Source: Areca catechu
Lineage: Eukaryota > Streptophyta > Magnoliopsida > Arecales > Arecaceae
Direction: 5' to 3'
DNA length: 64,000 nt
Assembly: GCA_021397845.1 (NCBI GenBank)
Contig: CM038047.1
Span: forward strand, 47,461,210-47,525,209
Shown: positions 45,571 through 57,084 of the stretch, piece by piece
How the letters are laid out: every line of letters starts with the position of its first letter
Position numbering within the stretch: the stretch's first letter is position 1
The notes under the pieces: generated by a model
What the model was told of the DNA's origin: nothing
The model's database searches: none
Seen by the model: the letters and a program-made list of their open reading frames with translations, nothing else
Made by a program: the position numbers and the translations under genes

Positions 45571-45586
45571 TGGTATCAGAGCATGG
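45571..45586 (+). other. Primer binding site (tRNA-iMet) of Tekay B
   Basis: TGGTATCAGAGCATGG, four bases after the 5' LTR end. Confidence 0.9.
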
Positions 45587-46899
45587 TAGAATAAGTTCCT
45601 GATTGCATAGCATTAAGTCCTTGAAGTACTTGGATTGGGGGCGTTACCAGGCCGTCCGGTCTTAGGAGAAAGTAGGGTTTAAACACCCTCTCTTCCCATT
45701 CCACGAGGATCTCCTAAGGTGTGTCGGGGTGCCATTGTGATTGACCCGTGAAAAAGAAAGCCAAAGGACTTCTTAGATTTCATTTGTGAATTTTGCATTG
45801 GGCACGTTCTGTTTTTCTGCTTGCTGTATTTTCTGTAGGCTGACTGTAATCCGCCTGCAACTCCAAAGGCAAGTATCACATTCCTCATTGAAATATTTTT
45901 TTTCCTGCTCCATTTTAAGTTTCTTATCACCTTTATAAATTTCAATATGAGAAAAAATTTACAAAAAAAATGAAAATTCTTGCAGTCCATCAGTGTTATT
46001 AGGGTTTCTGTTCTTTTCTGTTCCTTTTCATTATCTTAATTTCAGAATCTGCCTAGAATAGTACAGATTTTATTTTGAATTTTGTTTCATCTGGTATGTC
46101 ATCTAGAAGTTAGGAGTTTTCTATGATTTTTTTAGATTTTTTTGACATTTTTTTCTGCACTTATCAACACCACTTTTTAAACTGTAACACACTACTTCTG
46201 CACCTGAAATTTGAAATTTGCATGCATCTCATGACAAATCAAATTAAGGGCGTGAAATTGACATAGGGTCAGATTTCATCACCCTCCCTAGCCCAAAATC
46301 ACCAAATTGCATATCTATCCAATCCCTAACTAAAATTGATTAGACATTAATTGTCCTAGTGGGTTAGGAACATCAATTTGGTCGAGTCCGGGTTATTGTC
46401 AACTCATTGTGTCAACTAGTCTTGTGTGTGCCCTATTACTTGGTGTCTAGAATTGGGACTAAGGGCTTGGGTGCTGATCCATCTATCGGGCCAATTCCAC
46501 CGGGCCTAGGTAGGCCAGAGACAGGACTCACACTCTCACCTCTTGTTCTAAACCTGGCCAAGTATAGAGTTACTACAATCTAGCTTGCCACCTTGATTAG
46601 GCAACTAGCTTGGAACTCTAGGTCCAGTTCAATTCAATTGGGAAAGCTTGTGCAACCCATTTCTTCATCTATTATTGAAAGCTGGTGTCAAGGATAGAGG
46701 TTAAGTGGCTCAAGCCTAAGAGGTTCTTGTGGTTTTTAATTAGGACCCAGTGAAAGCTGGGGGAACCTCCCACAGACCCACCTCCTGACTGGCCTGTGGA
46801 AGAGAGTAGCTGTTGATTTGATTGTATCTAGTCAACTCAGTTTATTTGGACTAACCGGTTTAGAAAACTCGTAGTTCGGGTCTAGGTCTAGTTGTTTGC
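45587..46899 (+). other. Leader of Tekay B
   Basis: About 1.3 kb noncoding region before gag. Shares short blocks with the Tekay A leader, such as GTCCGGTCTTAGGA and CCTAGTGGGTTAGG. Confidence 0.6.
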
Positions 46900-48163
46900 A
46901 TGACAACTAGGTCAGGCACACCTTATCACCCTTCCCAAGACCAACCAAGTTCATCCATGGACACTAGTATGGAAACCTTTATGAGATCTATGATTGAGCG
47001 ACTTGAACGTTTGGATGCTAGGTTTGACCAGTTCGAGGAAAGGATAGGAACCCTAGAGGAATCTAGGTTGATCCCAATTGAACCACCTTCACCCAGATTA
47101 CCTTCAGTTTGCCCTAGAGCCCAACGACAGGACATACACACCTGATCCAATTCATAGAAGGCCACATCAAGATTATACTGATCACACTCCAGAGCCAAAT
47201 CCTAGAAGACCTCGCCATGATACTTTTGATCAGGATGATCGGGCCTTAAGGAATATACGTCTAGATGCACCAACCTTTGAGGGAAGCCTAGATCCTAAGG
47301 TGTACATAGACTGGGAGGCTGACATGGATAATATTTTGACTGGTATGATATGTCTGAAGAGAGAAGATTCAAGTTTGCGAAAATCAGACTAGTCCGTCAG
47401 GCTAGGTTGTATTGGAGAAATGTCGAACGCATAGCTAGGCAGAGGGGAGACTTACCTATAGTGACCTGGAGAGACATGAAGAGAAAGCTTAGAGAGAAAT
47501 ATTTGCCTATGTCTTATCAGCAAAGGTTGTTAGATTAGTGGCAACGATTGACACAAGGAAATAAGACCGTTTCTGAGTACGTTGCTAAATTTGATGAGTT
47601 TGTAATGCGATGCAACGTAGTCGAGTCTGAGGCAGCCACATTGTCGAGGTTTAGATCGGGATTGAATGAAGATATAAAAGGGAAACTGTTTTTAAGAGAA
47701 GTCCATGATTTAGATCAGGCATACCAAGTTGCCATGGACTATGAGAGATTTCAAAGGAGCTACATTTAGGTGACCTGAACCCATTAGGTTTAATTCCCCT
47801 GTTAATCGAACTAGTTCAGTCCCTGGTACAACCAATATACCAAGATCCAGCTCGAATCCAACCCCTAGGCACAACCCTGCCATTCCCCCAATTCCTAGAG
47901 AAGACAAAGGAAAGAGCCATGAAGTTCGAGGTGAGAGGGAGCGAGTTTGCTATAAGTGTCGTAAACCAGGTCATTTCATGAGCCAATGTCCCTCTAGAGC
48001 TTTACATATAGGGGAGGCAGAAGAAGGTGAATCAGAACCCCTGGAGAATGATGAAGAGGAGGTTTATGAAGCAGGGGATTGCTTGGCTGATGAGTATGAA
48101 GGAGATGAAGAAAATGTAGATTCATCAGATATGTTAGGAGTTGTGAGATGTATCATGACATAG
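46900..48163 (+). pseudogene. Gag of Tekay B, broken
   Basis: The ATG at 46900 begins MTTRSGTPYHPSQDQPSSSM, followed by a helix (MIERLERLDARFDQFEERI). Frameshifts occur near 47090 and near 47340. The gag domain includes LDAPTFEGSLDPKVYIDWE and MSYQQRLLD, then a TAG at 47536 in place of the expected glutamine, and FDEFVMRCNVVESEA. After another break near 47765 the single knuckle CYKCRKPGHFMSQC lies near 47949-47990. The acidic tail (EDEEVYEAG-like, DEYEGDEE) ends at 48163. Confidence 0.88.
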
Positions 48164-49324
48164 ACCAAGGAGCAGGAGACTGGCGTAGGACTAGCATCCT
48201 ACACACATTTGTCAAAATAGGAGAAAAGGTCTATAAATCGTGATCGATAGTGGAAGCTGTGTCAATGCCATTTCCACTAGTGCAGCCAAGAGTCTAGGAT
48301 TACCCACTGAACCACATCCCAATCCATATAAGGTATCCTGGATCGATTCCACTTCTATCCCAATCAAGTAGAGATATCAGGTCCGAATCCAACTTCAGTC
48401 CTATTAGGAACGAATCTGGTGTGATGTACTCCCTATGGGAGTAAGTAGCATCATCCTAGGTAGGCCATGGCTATTTGACCATGATGTGATAATTTTTGGT
48501 CGATCAAATTCCTGTGCTTTCAATTTCAATGGCAAGAAAATTGTCATTCATCCAACCCAGCCTAAGGACAACACCAAAAGAGGAGTTAGCAGCCTGAAAG
48601 AAAAAAGGACTAGATTAAATTTGATAGGTGCAAGAGAATTAGAAAAAGACATTAATAAGGGAGCACCTATTTGGATGGTAGATGCTAAGGAAACTATGGA
48701 CCACACCCCTGTAGAACACCCTCAAGAGGTGGTCCAATTATTGAAAGACTTTGAAGACGTGTTTCCCGAGGATCTCCCGACAATCTTCCACCTTTAAGGG
48801 ACATACAGCATGCCATAGATTTAGTCCCTGGCGCAACTTTACCTAATTTGCCTCATTATAGGATGAATCCAACTGAACATCAGGAGTTACAAAGGCAAGT
48901 TAGTGAACTTCTTAGAAAGGGGTTTGTTAGAGAAAGTTTAAGCCCTTGTGCAGTCCCTGCCTTGTTAACCCCTAAAAAAGATGGTACCTGGAGGATGTGT
49001 GTAGACAGCCGTGCCATCAACAAGATTACTGTCAAATATAGGTTTCCAATCCCGAGACTGGATGATATGTTAGATATGATAGCCGGATCAACAATTTTCT
49101 CCAAGATAGACTTAAAGAGTGGCTATCACCAGGTTAGGGTTAGGCCTGGAGATGAATGGAAGACCGCTTTTAAGACTAAAGATGGATTATATGAGTGGTT
49201 AGTCATGCCGTTCGGTCTGTCCAATGCACCCAGCACCTTTATGAGAATTATGAATCAGGTGTTGAAAACTTTCATCGGGAATTTGTGGTGGTCTACTTTG
49301 ATGACATTCTTATCTATAGCAAGA
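48164..49324 (+). pseudogene. Protease and RT N-terminal part of Tekay B
   Basis: The protease motif IDSGSCVNAIST is readable near 48240-48280. ILGRPWLFDHD lies in the frame from 48435, which runs to FEDVFPEDLP and shifts frame near 48780. RT spans 48848-49310 (VDSRAINKITVKYRFPIPR, FSKIDLKSGYHQVR). A frameshift near 49280 puts the catalytic YFDD region (bases near 49293-49320) out of frame. The coding sequence is cut directly after it by the nested element. Confidence 0.9.
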
Positions 49325-49329
49325 CTAAG

Positions 49330-51034
49330 TGATGCAGAATGGAAGCTCTGATACCAAAAATGATGCAGAACAAAGAACAAAGAAGCGTATGCGGAAGTAA
49401 ATTTAAGATTAATTCTTTTTTTTTTTTATTTCAAAAATTGGCTTTGACTCAAAGTAAAGCTAAACTAAGTTGAAGGAAACTAGGTAAGGATTGAAAGCAC
49501 AATTTAGATGAAACTAAATTATCAGAGTAGTTCAGAAGTAACGGATCGCTGGGGTTGAGAAACTCCCAGACCTAGGGTTTCGCTCTGAACTTTCATAGAA
49601 CAGAAATAGAGAGGAGAGATGGTTTCCTAACCAGACAGTGATCTTCTCAGGATTTTGGTGGAAGAACTCTCTCGAGCGGATTGTGGGATCCTCGGAGTCG
49701 GCTATCTTCGTAATGGATCCTCCAATACTGATCTTGTGGTTTGGTCGGCTTCTCCTGGACTCAAGATCTGGGAAAGAAGAGGAACAAGTGATGGAATTCA
49801 GATACTCAAGAAAAGATTTACCAGGTTGAAGAACTTGAAAGCTGAAGTTGCTGAAATCAGGATTCTCCTGGAGGTCGATCTGACTTCCTCTTAGAATTGC
49901 TGTAGATCTGAAGTATCTGGAATGGAGCTGGATGCTGGTGGCCGGCCTGGACTTGGAGAGGGTGGCCATGAGAAGTGGAATAGACTAGGGCTTGGTGGAA
50001 AGAGAAGGGTGATGGCGGCTAGGGTTTGGGAGTGGAGTGGCTAACCTAGGGTTTGGGTTTTGGAGATCTCACACCTCCTCAAAGTTCCTGGGAAACCCGG
50101 ATTTACTCCCTCATGGAGCTCAACACCTGGATGCAAGTGCGGAAGAGAGAAAACACAAAGTTTGCTCACAAAAAAATTTGGTTTCATTCATCTTTTTTTT
50201 TTCAAGAGTTACATAGAGTTGAATATATAGACATAACAAAGAAATAAAATTTCATACACTTTCCATGTGGGACTAATAGGACTAACCCACACTTTAGGCA
50301 TCAAATTCTCTTCCCAAGACTCCTTCCATGAGTGGGCAGCCCAAAAACTCCAAGAAAACTTGAAAATCAACTCCAAATGGCAGGTTATGGGGGTGTCTCC
50401 TAGTATCTCTCCATGAATCAAGAATTTTCCCTTCATGGTTTGGCTCTTTTGGACACCTTCTAGTCTTGCTCCACAAGTTTAGGCTTCTTCCTTTCATGGC
50501 TTTGGCACTTTAGGAAACTTTTGGGTGCCTCCTTGATTTTCTCCCCAAGACATGCTCTTTCCCTTTTATAACTTGGGTTTTTATGGAACATTGTGGGGCA
50601 CCTCCTTGATCCTCTCTTCAAGAAAAATTCTTGCCATCTTGGCTTGGGTTTATCTGGAAAGAAGTTGGCTCCTCCTTGGATTGAGGTATCTTGATGGATT
50701 TCTCCCCCAAGTGGCACATGAAAGAAGGGACCTGCTTTCTTGTGGTGTGGGGACCAAGGCACACTGGATGGAGATGTGGCGCCTCCTGGACTCTGGCGTG
50801 TGGCTGGGAGTGTGGCGCCCACTTGCTTGGTCCTGGGAGAAAATGTGGCACCTTGGAGAAGACCTAGAACATGACTCAACAAAATTTAAATTGTAGGGAA
50901 ATACAGACTCAAACTAAAATTGAGTTGACCAAGTCAACCCTTATTACAAACCAGAAAACCCTAATTCTTCGGGCAATGTCAATCAAGATCCAGATGGAGC
51001 CCTGAAGTCTTCTTCGAGTCTGGTGCCCGCACCA
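49330..51034 (-). repeat. 3' LTR of the nested Tekay derivative
   Basis: Related to the Tekay A LTR and pairs with 54498-56198. Its first 31 bases (49330-49360) are an extension containing GCTCTGATACCA, a copy of the primer binding site, not present in the Tekay A LTR. Confidence 0.9.
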
Positions 51035-51900
51035 ATTCTCCCAGGGTGGGAGGAACTCGACCCTGTCGAGTATGGATCAAGTTGGCTCTGGTATCTCTCC
51101 AAGAGGTCTGGGTCCAACTCTTGTAATTCTTCTCGGGAGATCCAAGAGTAATCAGAATCTGGCCTTCCTAGCCAGCGGACCAGGTATCTTTGGTATCCTC
51201 GATTACGAGTAGAGATAACCTGATCATCCAGGATCTTTTCAATCTGCTCTTTCCTCACAGGCCAGTTTGTTGGTGGACACACAGGGTCAGGTTCACTCTC
51301 AAGAGCAGGATTAGGTTCAAAAGCCTCACTGGGAATCACAGCTGGCTCCCTATACTCTACTAGGTCTGTAATGTTGAAAGTGGAGCTAATGCCTAGTTCT
51401 GGAGGTAACTCGAGCACATAGGCATTGGATCCTACTCTCTTCACCACTCTAAATTGTCCAGCTCCTCTAGCATGTAACTTTCTAACGGTTCCAGGAGGAA
51501 ACCATTCAGGCCTTAACCTAATCATTACATAGTCTCCCTCAACAAATTTTGACTTGCCTTTGAGAATCAGCCAACTTCTTATAAGTTTCATTACTTAAAT
51601 TTATTTTGGCATGAATTTCTTTATGCAAGTCTTTTACATGCTATGCAAGTGCATCAAGAGACTTGTGTGTGTGGACTAATAGTGAAATCAGATCAAGTGG
51701 TGTGTGAGGCTTGTATCCATGAACAATTTCAAAGGGACTCTAGCCTATAGACCTATTGATCGAAACATTATATGCAAATTTAGCCCTGGGTAAATACAAA
51801 TCCCAACTCCTGGTATTCTCACTTAACCAAAATCTGAGACAATGTCCTAAACTCGACTGACGATGCATTCCTAAAGAATGGACTTTATTCAAAGGAACCC
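51035..51900 (-). pseudogene. Integrase C-terminus and chromodomain remnant
   Basis: On the minus strand, WDLYLPRAKFAYN-like and SPFEIVHGYKPHTPLDL segments (about 51820-51690) lead, after breaks, to the open frame 51591-50983. That frame has GAGQFRVVKRVGSNAYVLEL, LGISSTFNITDLVEYREPAV and the chromodomain (KILDDQVISTRNRGYQRY, LVRWLGRPDSDYSWI). The tryptophan lost in Tekay A is kept here. The chromodomain frame itself is intact and runs into the LTR, where it ends. Confidence 0.85.
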
Positions 51901-52148
51901 TAGGTCTAAACCTAACAAACTACGGCTCTCTAGGTTTGATCTTGGGTCGGAGGATGGCATGCAGAGCATGAAAACTTATCATGGGTGCCTAGTAGGTGCC
52001 ATAAGGTCTTCCAGAAGTAGGTGGCAAACCTAATAGGTTCTGACACGTGGTTCACTCTAAAGACTTCGACAAAGTATACTTGGATGGTGTAAGAAGCATT
52101 GGAAGTCCTAGAGAAAGGGAGGAAATATGAGGTGGAGTCTTGAATTAC
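51901..52148 (-). other. Noncoding segment of the nested derivative
   Basis: No homology recognised; separates the unknown ORF from the integrase remnant. Confidence 0.35.
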
Positions 52149-52661
52149 CTACTGATTAAAGGTAGTGACCTGAAGGTTTGAATGGTGATCTATGAGTGTC
52201 AACTGGTCATCCTTACGAAAGGAAAAGTTTGCTATTCCTAGGAATGGATCAAGAGATGGTTCGGGGAGTAGCCTAGGACATGTGATTGCAATAGTTAAGG
52301 TTTGTTCTCTAAGCAAACAATGATCCACTTTCTCAAGAAATGGATTAAAGAATGATTCATGGAAGGGCCTATGGATGATGACCTCAAGACTTGAAATTTG
52401 ACCTATGGGTGAGGAAAGGTATACTCTATAGAAGGGTAGGTCAGTCATGCGAAGGAAGGGGTCTGGGGTCATAAGGAGGACTTTTACAGGACTGGGAGAA
52501 TCAATCCGCTCAAGACAAGGATGTTCAACTGAGATTATGGGAGAGACCTTAGTGGCTGGGCATGGGACAAGGTCCAATTGTAAGAGGCTTGATTCAGTCA
52601 TCCTAAGGAGAGATCTACCATAAGGTGGCAAACTTAAACAGTTCAGTGCAAAGATCTTCAA
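52149..52661 (-). pseudogene. Unknown ORF of the nested Tekay derivative
   Basis: An open frame of about 170 residues in the position normally held by protease and RT. I do not recognise it. It contains a loosely repeated motif, [D/N/H]P-F/C-L followed by a charged residue and D (HPCLERID, DPFLRMTD, NPFLEKVD, DPFLGIAN), spaced 20-39 residues apart. It has no catalytic motifs, signal peptide or membrane segment. It is in the same frame as the gag ORF at 53600 but separated from it by stops. It could be a remnant of a longer protein of the non-autonomous family, a degraded host fragment, or chance. Confidence 0.35.
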
Positions 52662-53600
52662 TTGGTACTTGGGGAATGACTGTCATTAGAGGGTACGAAC
52701 TGATAGCTCGGGCTAACACTATGAGTTCTTCCTGGGGGTATTTGACTAAAGGAACCTGATTCTCACAAATCTCTTGAATTTCTGAACTAGGTCCTACCAC
52801 TTGGTTGCTCTCCAAGGTCTCCTCAGGTAAGGAACCAATAGTATCGATGTCACATTCTTCAAGTTCTTCCCCCTCATATTCATCAACTAGACTCAAGCCA
52901 GCATCATATACTTCTCGTTGCCATCTTCAATGGGTTTCGGGTCAGTGGTAATCGGGTCAACTGATTATAGGCTTGTCATACCTAACCTTTCTTCCTCATT
53001 GGTAGGCTTGGGTTCTCCCTCATTAATGTCATCCTTAGGATTCTTACCACTTAGCTGTGCACAAGCCAGTCCTATGCATGGGCACTGACTAGATTTATGG
53101 CCTCTTTCTCCACAAAATAAACATTCTTGCGATATAGGAACCTGGGTCACACTGGGTTTCAAGCTAGTAGAGACCTTACTTGGGCATGGATGTGGATCTA
53201 AATGGTTTGATCTAGAAGACTTGGGTTGTTGAGTGACTGGTCTAGAATATTGTAAGGACCTCTCATAGACACGATCCACACTATAGATATCATGGTTAGG
53301 CTTCCTAAGGTTATGCTCGGGATCACGGTATAAGGTCCTCCTAGGCTCCTGGTATGGATGAGGTTGGGGCCTATTAAATTTTGGATCAGGGATCCAATTT
53401 TGATGTCTACGTTTCTCAAGGACTTGGACTTGATCCCTAAGCTGGGTAAAATTCTTATGGACTTGTTCTTTACACTGGGTAACAGTAGCAGTCAAATCCT
53501 GGCTTAACTTGTTCATGCTCTCAGTAAGAGCTCTAACCATGGCCTCTAAATCAGGTTGGGTTTGACCAGGTTGGTAGGGCACTCCATTCCGGGTAGACAT
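52615..53600 (-). pseudogene. Gag of the nested Tekay derivative, shortened
   Basis: The ATG at 53600 gives MSTRNGVPYQPGQTQ, matching Tekay A gag. The following KEQVHKNFTQLRDQVQVLEK and NWIPDPKFNRPQ also match Tekay A. The central gag domain (DAPTFDGSL to DQWQTLKQG in A) is deleted: the frame goes directly to a proline/serine-rich part and a CCHC knuckle CLFCGERGHKSSQC (about 53130-53090), and ends at 52965. In the next frame EVYDAGLSLVDEYEGEE continues the gag tail (about 52920-52870) to a stop at 52615. Without the capsid core it probably cannot assemble particles alone. Confidence 0.8.
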
Positions 53601-54477
53601 GATGCAAGCAAACACACAAAATGAGACTCAACTGAACGACTATGGGCTAACTAGACCTAGAGCCCAAACTAGATGCCCAATCAGAGTGGCAAGCTAGCCT
53701 GTAGTAACTCAGGACTCAGCCAGGCAGGTGTAAGGGGAGTGTTAGGTCCCTAATTGCCAATCCTAGACACCAATCAGTGATTGGCCAGGTAGGCGGACCA
53801 GCACACAAGCCCTTCGGGACGTAGTCCCTGAACTACCGTTCTAGACACTGAGTACAAAGCACACACAGAGTAACTAGACAAACTGACTCAACACTAGCCT
53901 TGACCCGACTTGTTGATGTCCCTAGCCCACTAGGGCAAATTAGGTCTAATCAATTTTAGATTAAAGGCTTAGGTTCGAATGAGTGGGTGGTGGTTTTGGG
54001 CTAAGGAGAGGTTATCAACTCCTCCCCTTATCTTAGATGCTCAAATGCCCTTAAGATGAATTAAGAGATGAACACTCAAAAATAATTAGATTGCAGAACA
54101 CAAAAAGAGTTGCAGTAATTTAATTCTCAGAAATCGCACGGAAACCAATAAATCATAGGAAAATTATGCAAATTAGATTCAATTATAATGGTTTCAGCAA
54201 AACAAAAATCACCAAATTTTAATTTACCTGCAGTGAGAAATAATTCCTGTAACAGGGCAATTATGGGATGAAAACAGAGCACTTCCCCGTTTACAATTCC
54301 TGCTACGAAGTTATAACCCAACGGATCCCCTACATGCCCTAGGAACACCCCGTGGAATGGGAAGAGGAGGTTTGCACCTCGCTTCATTCCTAGGACCGGA
54401 CATCCTGGGGAGTCTACTTCGAGCAGACAAAGTAAAAAGAGAGAGACTCAAACAAGCAATCAAACAGAAACCCTAGA
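53601..54477 (-). other. Leader of the nested Tekay derivative
   Basis: Collinear with the Tekay A leader 17161-18038, including GACCTAGAGCCC and CCCTAGCCCACTAGGGCAAA. Presumably kept because it holds packaging signals. Confidence 0.75.
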
Positions 54478-54493
54478 CAGGGCTCTGATACCA
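54478..54493 (-). other. Primer binding site of the nested Tekay derivative
   Basis: Plus-strand CAGGGCTCTGATACCA, i.e. TGGTATCAGAGCCCTG on the element strand, identical to Tekay A. A second copy of the 12-base core lies at 54513-54524 within the LTR extension. Confidence 0.9.
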
Positions 54494-54497
54494 AAAA

Positions 54498-56198
54498 TGA
54501 TGCAGAATGGAAGCTCTGATACCAAAAATGATGCAGAATAAAGAACAAAGAAGCGTATGCGGAAGTAAATTTAAGATTAATTCTTTTTTTTTTTATTTCA
54601 AAAATTGGCTTTGACTCAAAGTAAAGCTAAACTAAGTTGAAGGAAACTAGGTAAGATTGAAAGCACAATTTAGATGAAACTAAATTATCAGAGTAGTTCA
54701 GAAGTAACGGATCACTGGGGGTTGAGAAACTCCCAGACCTAGGGTTTCGCTCTGAACTTTCAACAGAACAGAAATAGAGAGGAGAGATGGTTTACTAACC
54801 AGACAGTGATCTTCTCAGGATTTTGGTGGAAGAACTCTCTCGAGCAGATTGTGGGATCCTCGGAGTCGGCCATCTTCGCAATGGATCCTCCAATACTGAT
54901 CTTGTGGTTTGGTCGGCTTCTCATGGACTCAAGATCTGGGAAAGAAGAGGAACAAGTGATGGAATTCAGATACTCAAGAAAAGATTTACCAGGTTGAAGA
55001 ACTTGAAAGCTGAAGTTGCTGAAATCAGGATTCTCCTGGAGGCCGATCTGACTTCCTCTTAGAATTGCTGTAGATCTGAAGTATCTGGACTGGAGCTGGA
55101 TGCTGGTGGCCGGCCTGGACTTGGAGAGGGTGGTCGTGAGAAGTGGAATAGACTAGGGCTTAGTGGAAAGAGAAGGGTGATGGCGGCTAGGGTTTGGGAG
55201 TGGAGTGGCTAACCTAGGTTTGGGTTTTGGAGATCTCACACCTTCTCAAAGTTCCTGGGGAACCCGGATTTACTCCCTCACGGAGCTCAACACCTGGATG
55301 CAAGTGCGGAAGAGAGAAAACACAAAGTTTGCTCACAAAAAAACTTGGTTTCATTCATCTTTTTTTTTTTCAAGAGTTACATAGAGTTGAATATATAGAC
55401 ATAACAAAGAAATAAATTTCATACACTTTCCATGTGGACTAATAGGACTAACCCACACTTTAGGCATCAAATTCTCTTCCCAAGACTCCTTCCATGAATG
55501 GGCAGCCCAAAAACTCCAAGAAAACTTGAAAATCAACTCCAAATGACAGGTTATGGGGGTGTCTCCTAGTATCTCTCTATTAATCAAAGATTTCCCTTCA
55601 TGGTTTGGCTCTTTTGGACACCTCATAGTATTGCTCCACAAGTTTAGGCTTCTTCCTTTCATGGCTTTGGCACTTTAGGAAACTTTTGGGTGCCTCCTTG
55701 ATTTTCCCCCAAGACATGCTCTCTTCCCTTTTATAACTTGGTTTTTTATGGAACATTATGGGGCACCTCCTTGATCCTCTCTTCAAGAAAAATTCTTGCC
55801 ATCTTGGCTTGGGTTTATCTGGAAAGAAGTTGGCTCCTCCTTGGATTGAGGTATCTTGATGGATTTCTCCCCCAAGTGGCGCATGAAAGAAGGGACCTGC
55901 TTTCTTGTGGTGTGGGGACCAAGGCACACTGGATGGAGATGTGGCGCCTCCTGGACTCTGGCGTGTGGCTGGGAGTGTGGCGCCCACTTGCTTTGTCCTG
56001 GGAGAAAATGTGGCACCTTGGAGAAGACCTAGAACATGACTCAACAAAATTTAAATTGCAGGGAAATACAGACTCAAACTAAAATTGAGTTCAAGTCAAC
56101 CCTTATTACAAAACAGAAAACCCTAATTCTTCGGGCAATGTCAATCAGAGATCCAAATGGAGCCCTGAAGTCTTCTTCTGAGTCTGGTGCCCGCACCA
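54498..56198 (-). repeat. 5' LTR of the nested Tekay derivative
   Basis: Pairs with 49330-51034. Its first 31 bases (54498-54528) are the same primer-site-containing extension. Ends GCACCA before CTAAG. Confidence 0.9.
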
Positions 56199-56203
56199 CT
56201 AAG

Positions 56204-57084
56204 GCAGACCATTCCCACCTAAGGCAAGTTTGCCAAGTCCTTAGAAAGGATAGCCTCTATGCCAATATCAAGAAGTGTGATTTCTTAACACATAGAGTTA
56301 TCTTTCTAGGATTCATAGTAACATCTGAAGGAGTGTCTGCTGACCCTGAAAAATTAAGTCAATAGTAGAGTGGCCTGTACCCAAGAGTATCCATGATGTC
56401 CGTAGTTTCCATGGTTTAGCCACCTTCTATAGGAGATTCATTAGAGGGTTCAGTACGATAGTGGCTCCAATCACTGATTGTATTAGGAAAGGAACTTTGA
56501 ATGGACTAAAGCAGCAGACAAAGCCTTCCTAACAATTAAGAAAAAAAATGACACACACACCCGTCTTGAGGTTACCCGATTTTACCAAAGTGTTCGAGGT
56601 TGCTTGTGATGCTTCTGGGGTAGGAATTGGAGGTGTCTTGAGTCAAGAGAATCACCCAGTAGCATATTTCAGTGAGAAGTTAAATGAAGCGAGACTAAGG
56701 TATTCCACCTATGATAGGGAGCTGTATGCGGTAGTTCAGGCATTACGTTATTGGAGGCATTATCTTCTACCGCAAGAGTTTGTCCTATTTTCTGACCATG
56801 AAGCTCTTAGGTTCCTTAGTTCTCAGAAGAAATTGAACCCTAGGCACGGGAAATGGGTAGAGTTCATACAAGCTTATACGTTCGTACTGAAACATCGTGC
56901 CGGAACTGAAAATAGGGTTGCTGATGCGTTGAGTCGTCGTTCAATGTTGTTGAATTCTGTGAGCACTGAGGTAGTAGGGTTTGAAAGATTAAAAGAGGAA
57001 TATCCTACATGCCCTGATTTTGGTGACATCTATCGATCCCTTCAACAAGGACCATCTAGTGAGCATAGTGATTATACCATTTAG
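56204..57084 (+). pseudogene. RT C-terminus and RNase H of Tekay B
   Basis: Resumes directly after the nested element with DHSHLRQVCQVLRKDSLYAN and DFLTHRVIFLGFIVTSEGVS. A break occurs near 56365. RNase H lies in the frame from 56548: VACDASGVGIGGVLSQENHP, YDRELYAVVQALRYWRHYL, DHEALRFLSSQKKLNPRH. Ends at a TAG at 57082, beyond which homology continues. Confidence 0.9.

Larger units (their letters stand above)
49330..56198 (-). mobile_element. Non-autonomous Tekay-A-related element (minus), nested in Tekay B
   Basis: LTRs at 49330-51034 and 54498-56198 bounded by TGATGCAG and GCACCA on the plus strand, with CTAAG duplicated at 49325-49329 and 56199-56203. LTR, leader, gag start and chromodomain are related to Tekay A. 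Protease, RT, RNase H and most of integrase are absent and are replaced by sequence of unknown origin (about 51950-52900). It would depend on proteins from full-length Tekay elements. Confidence 0.9.

Noticed and set aside
50552..56082. Paired ~114-aa plus-strand ORFs at 50552-50896 and 55738-56082
   Set aside because: They are the two LTR copies of the nested Tekay derivative read on the wrong strand.
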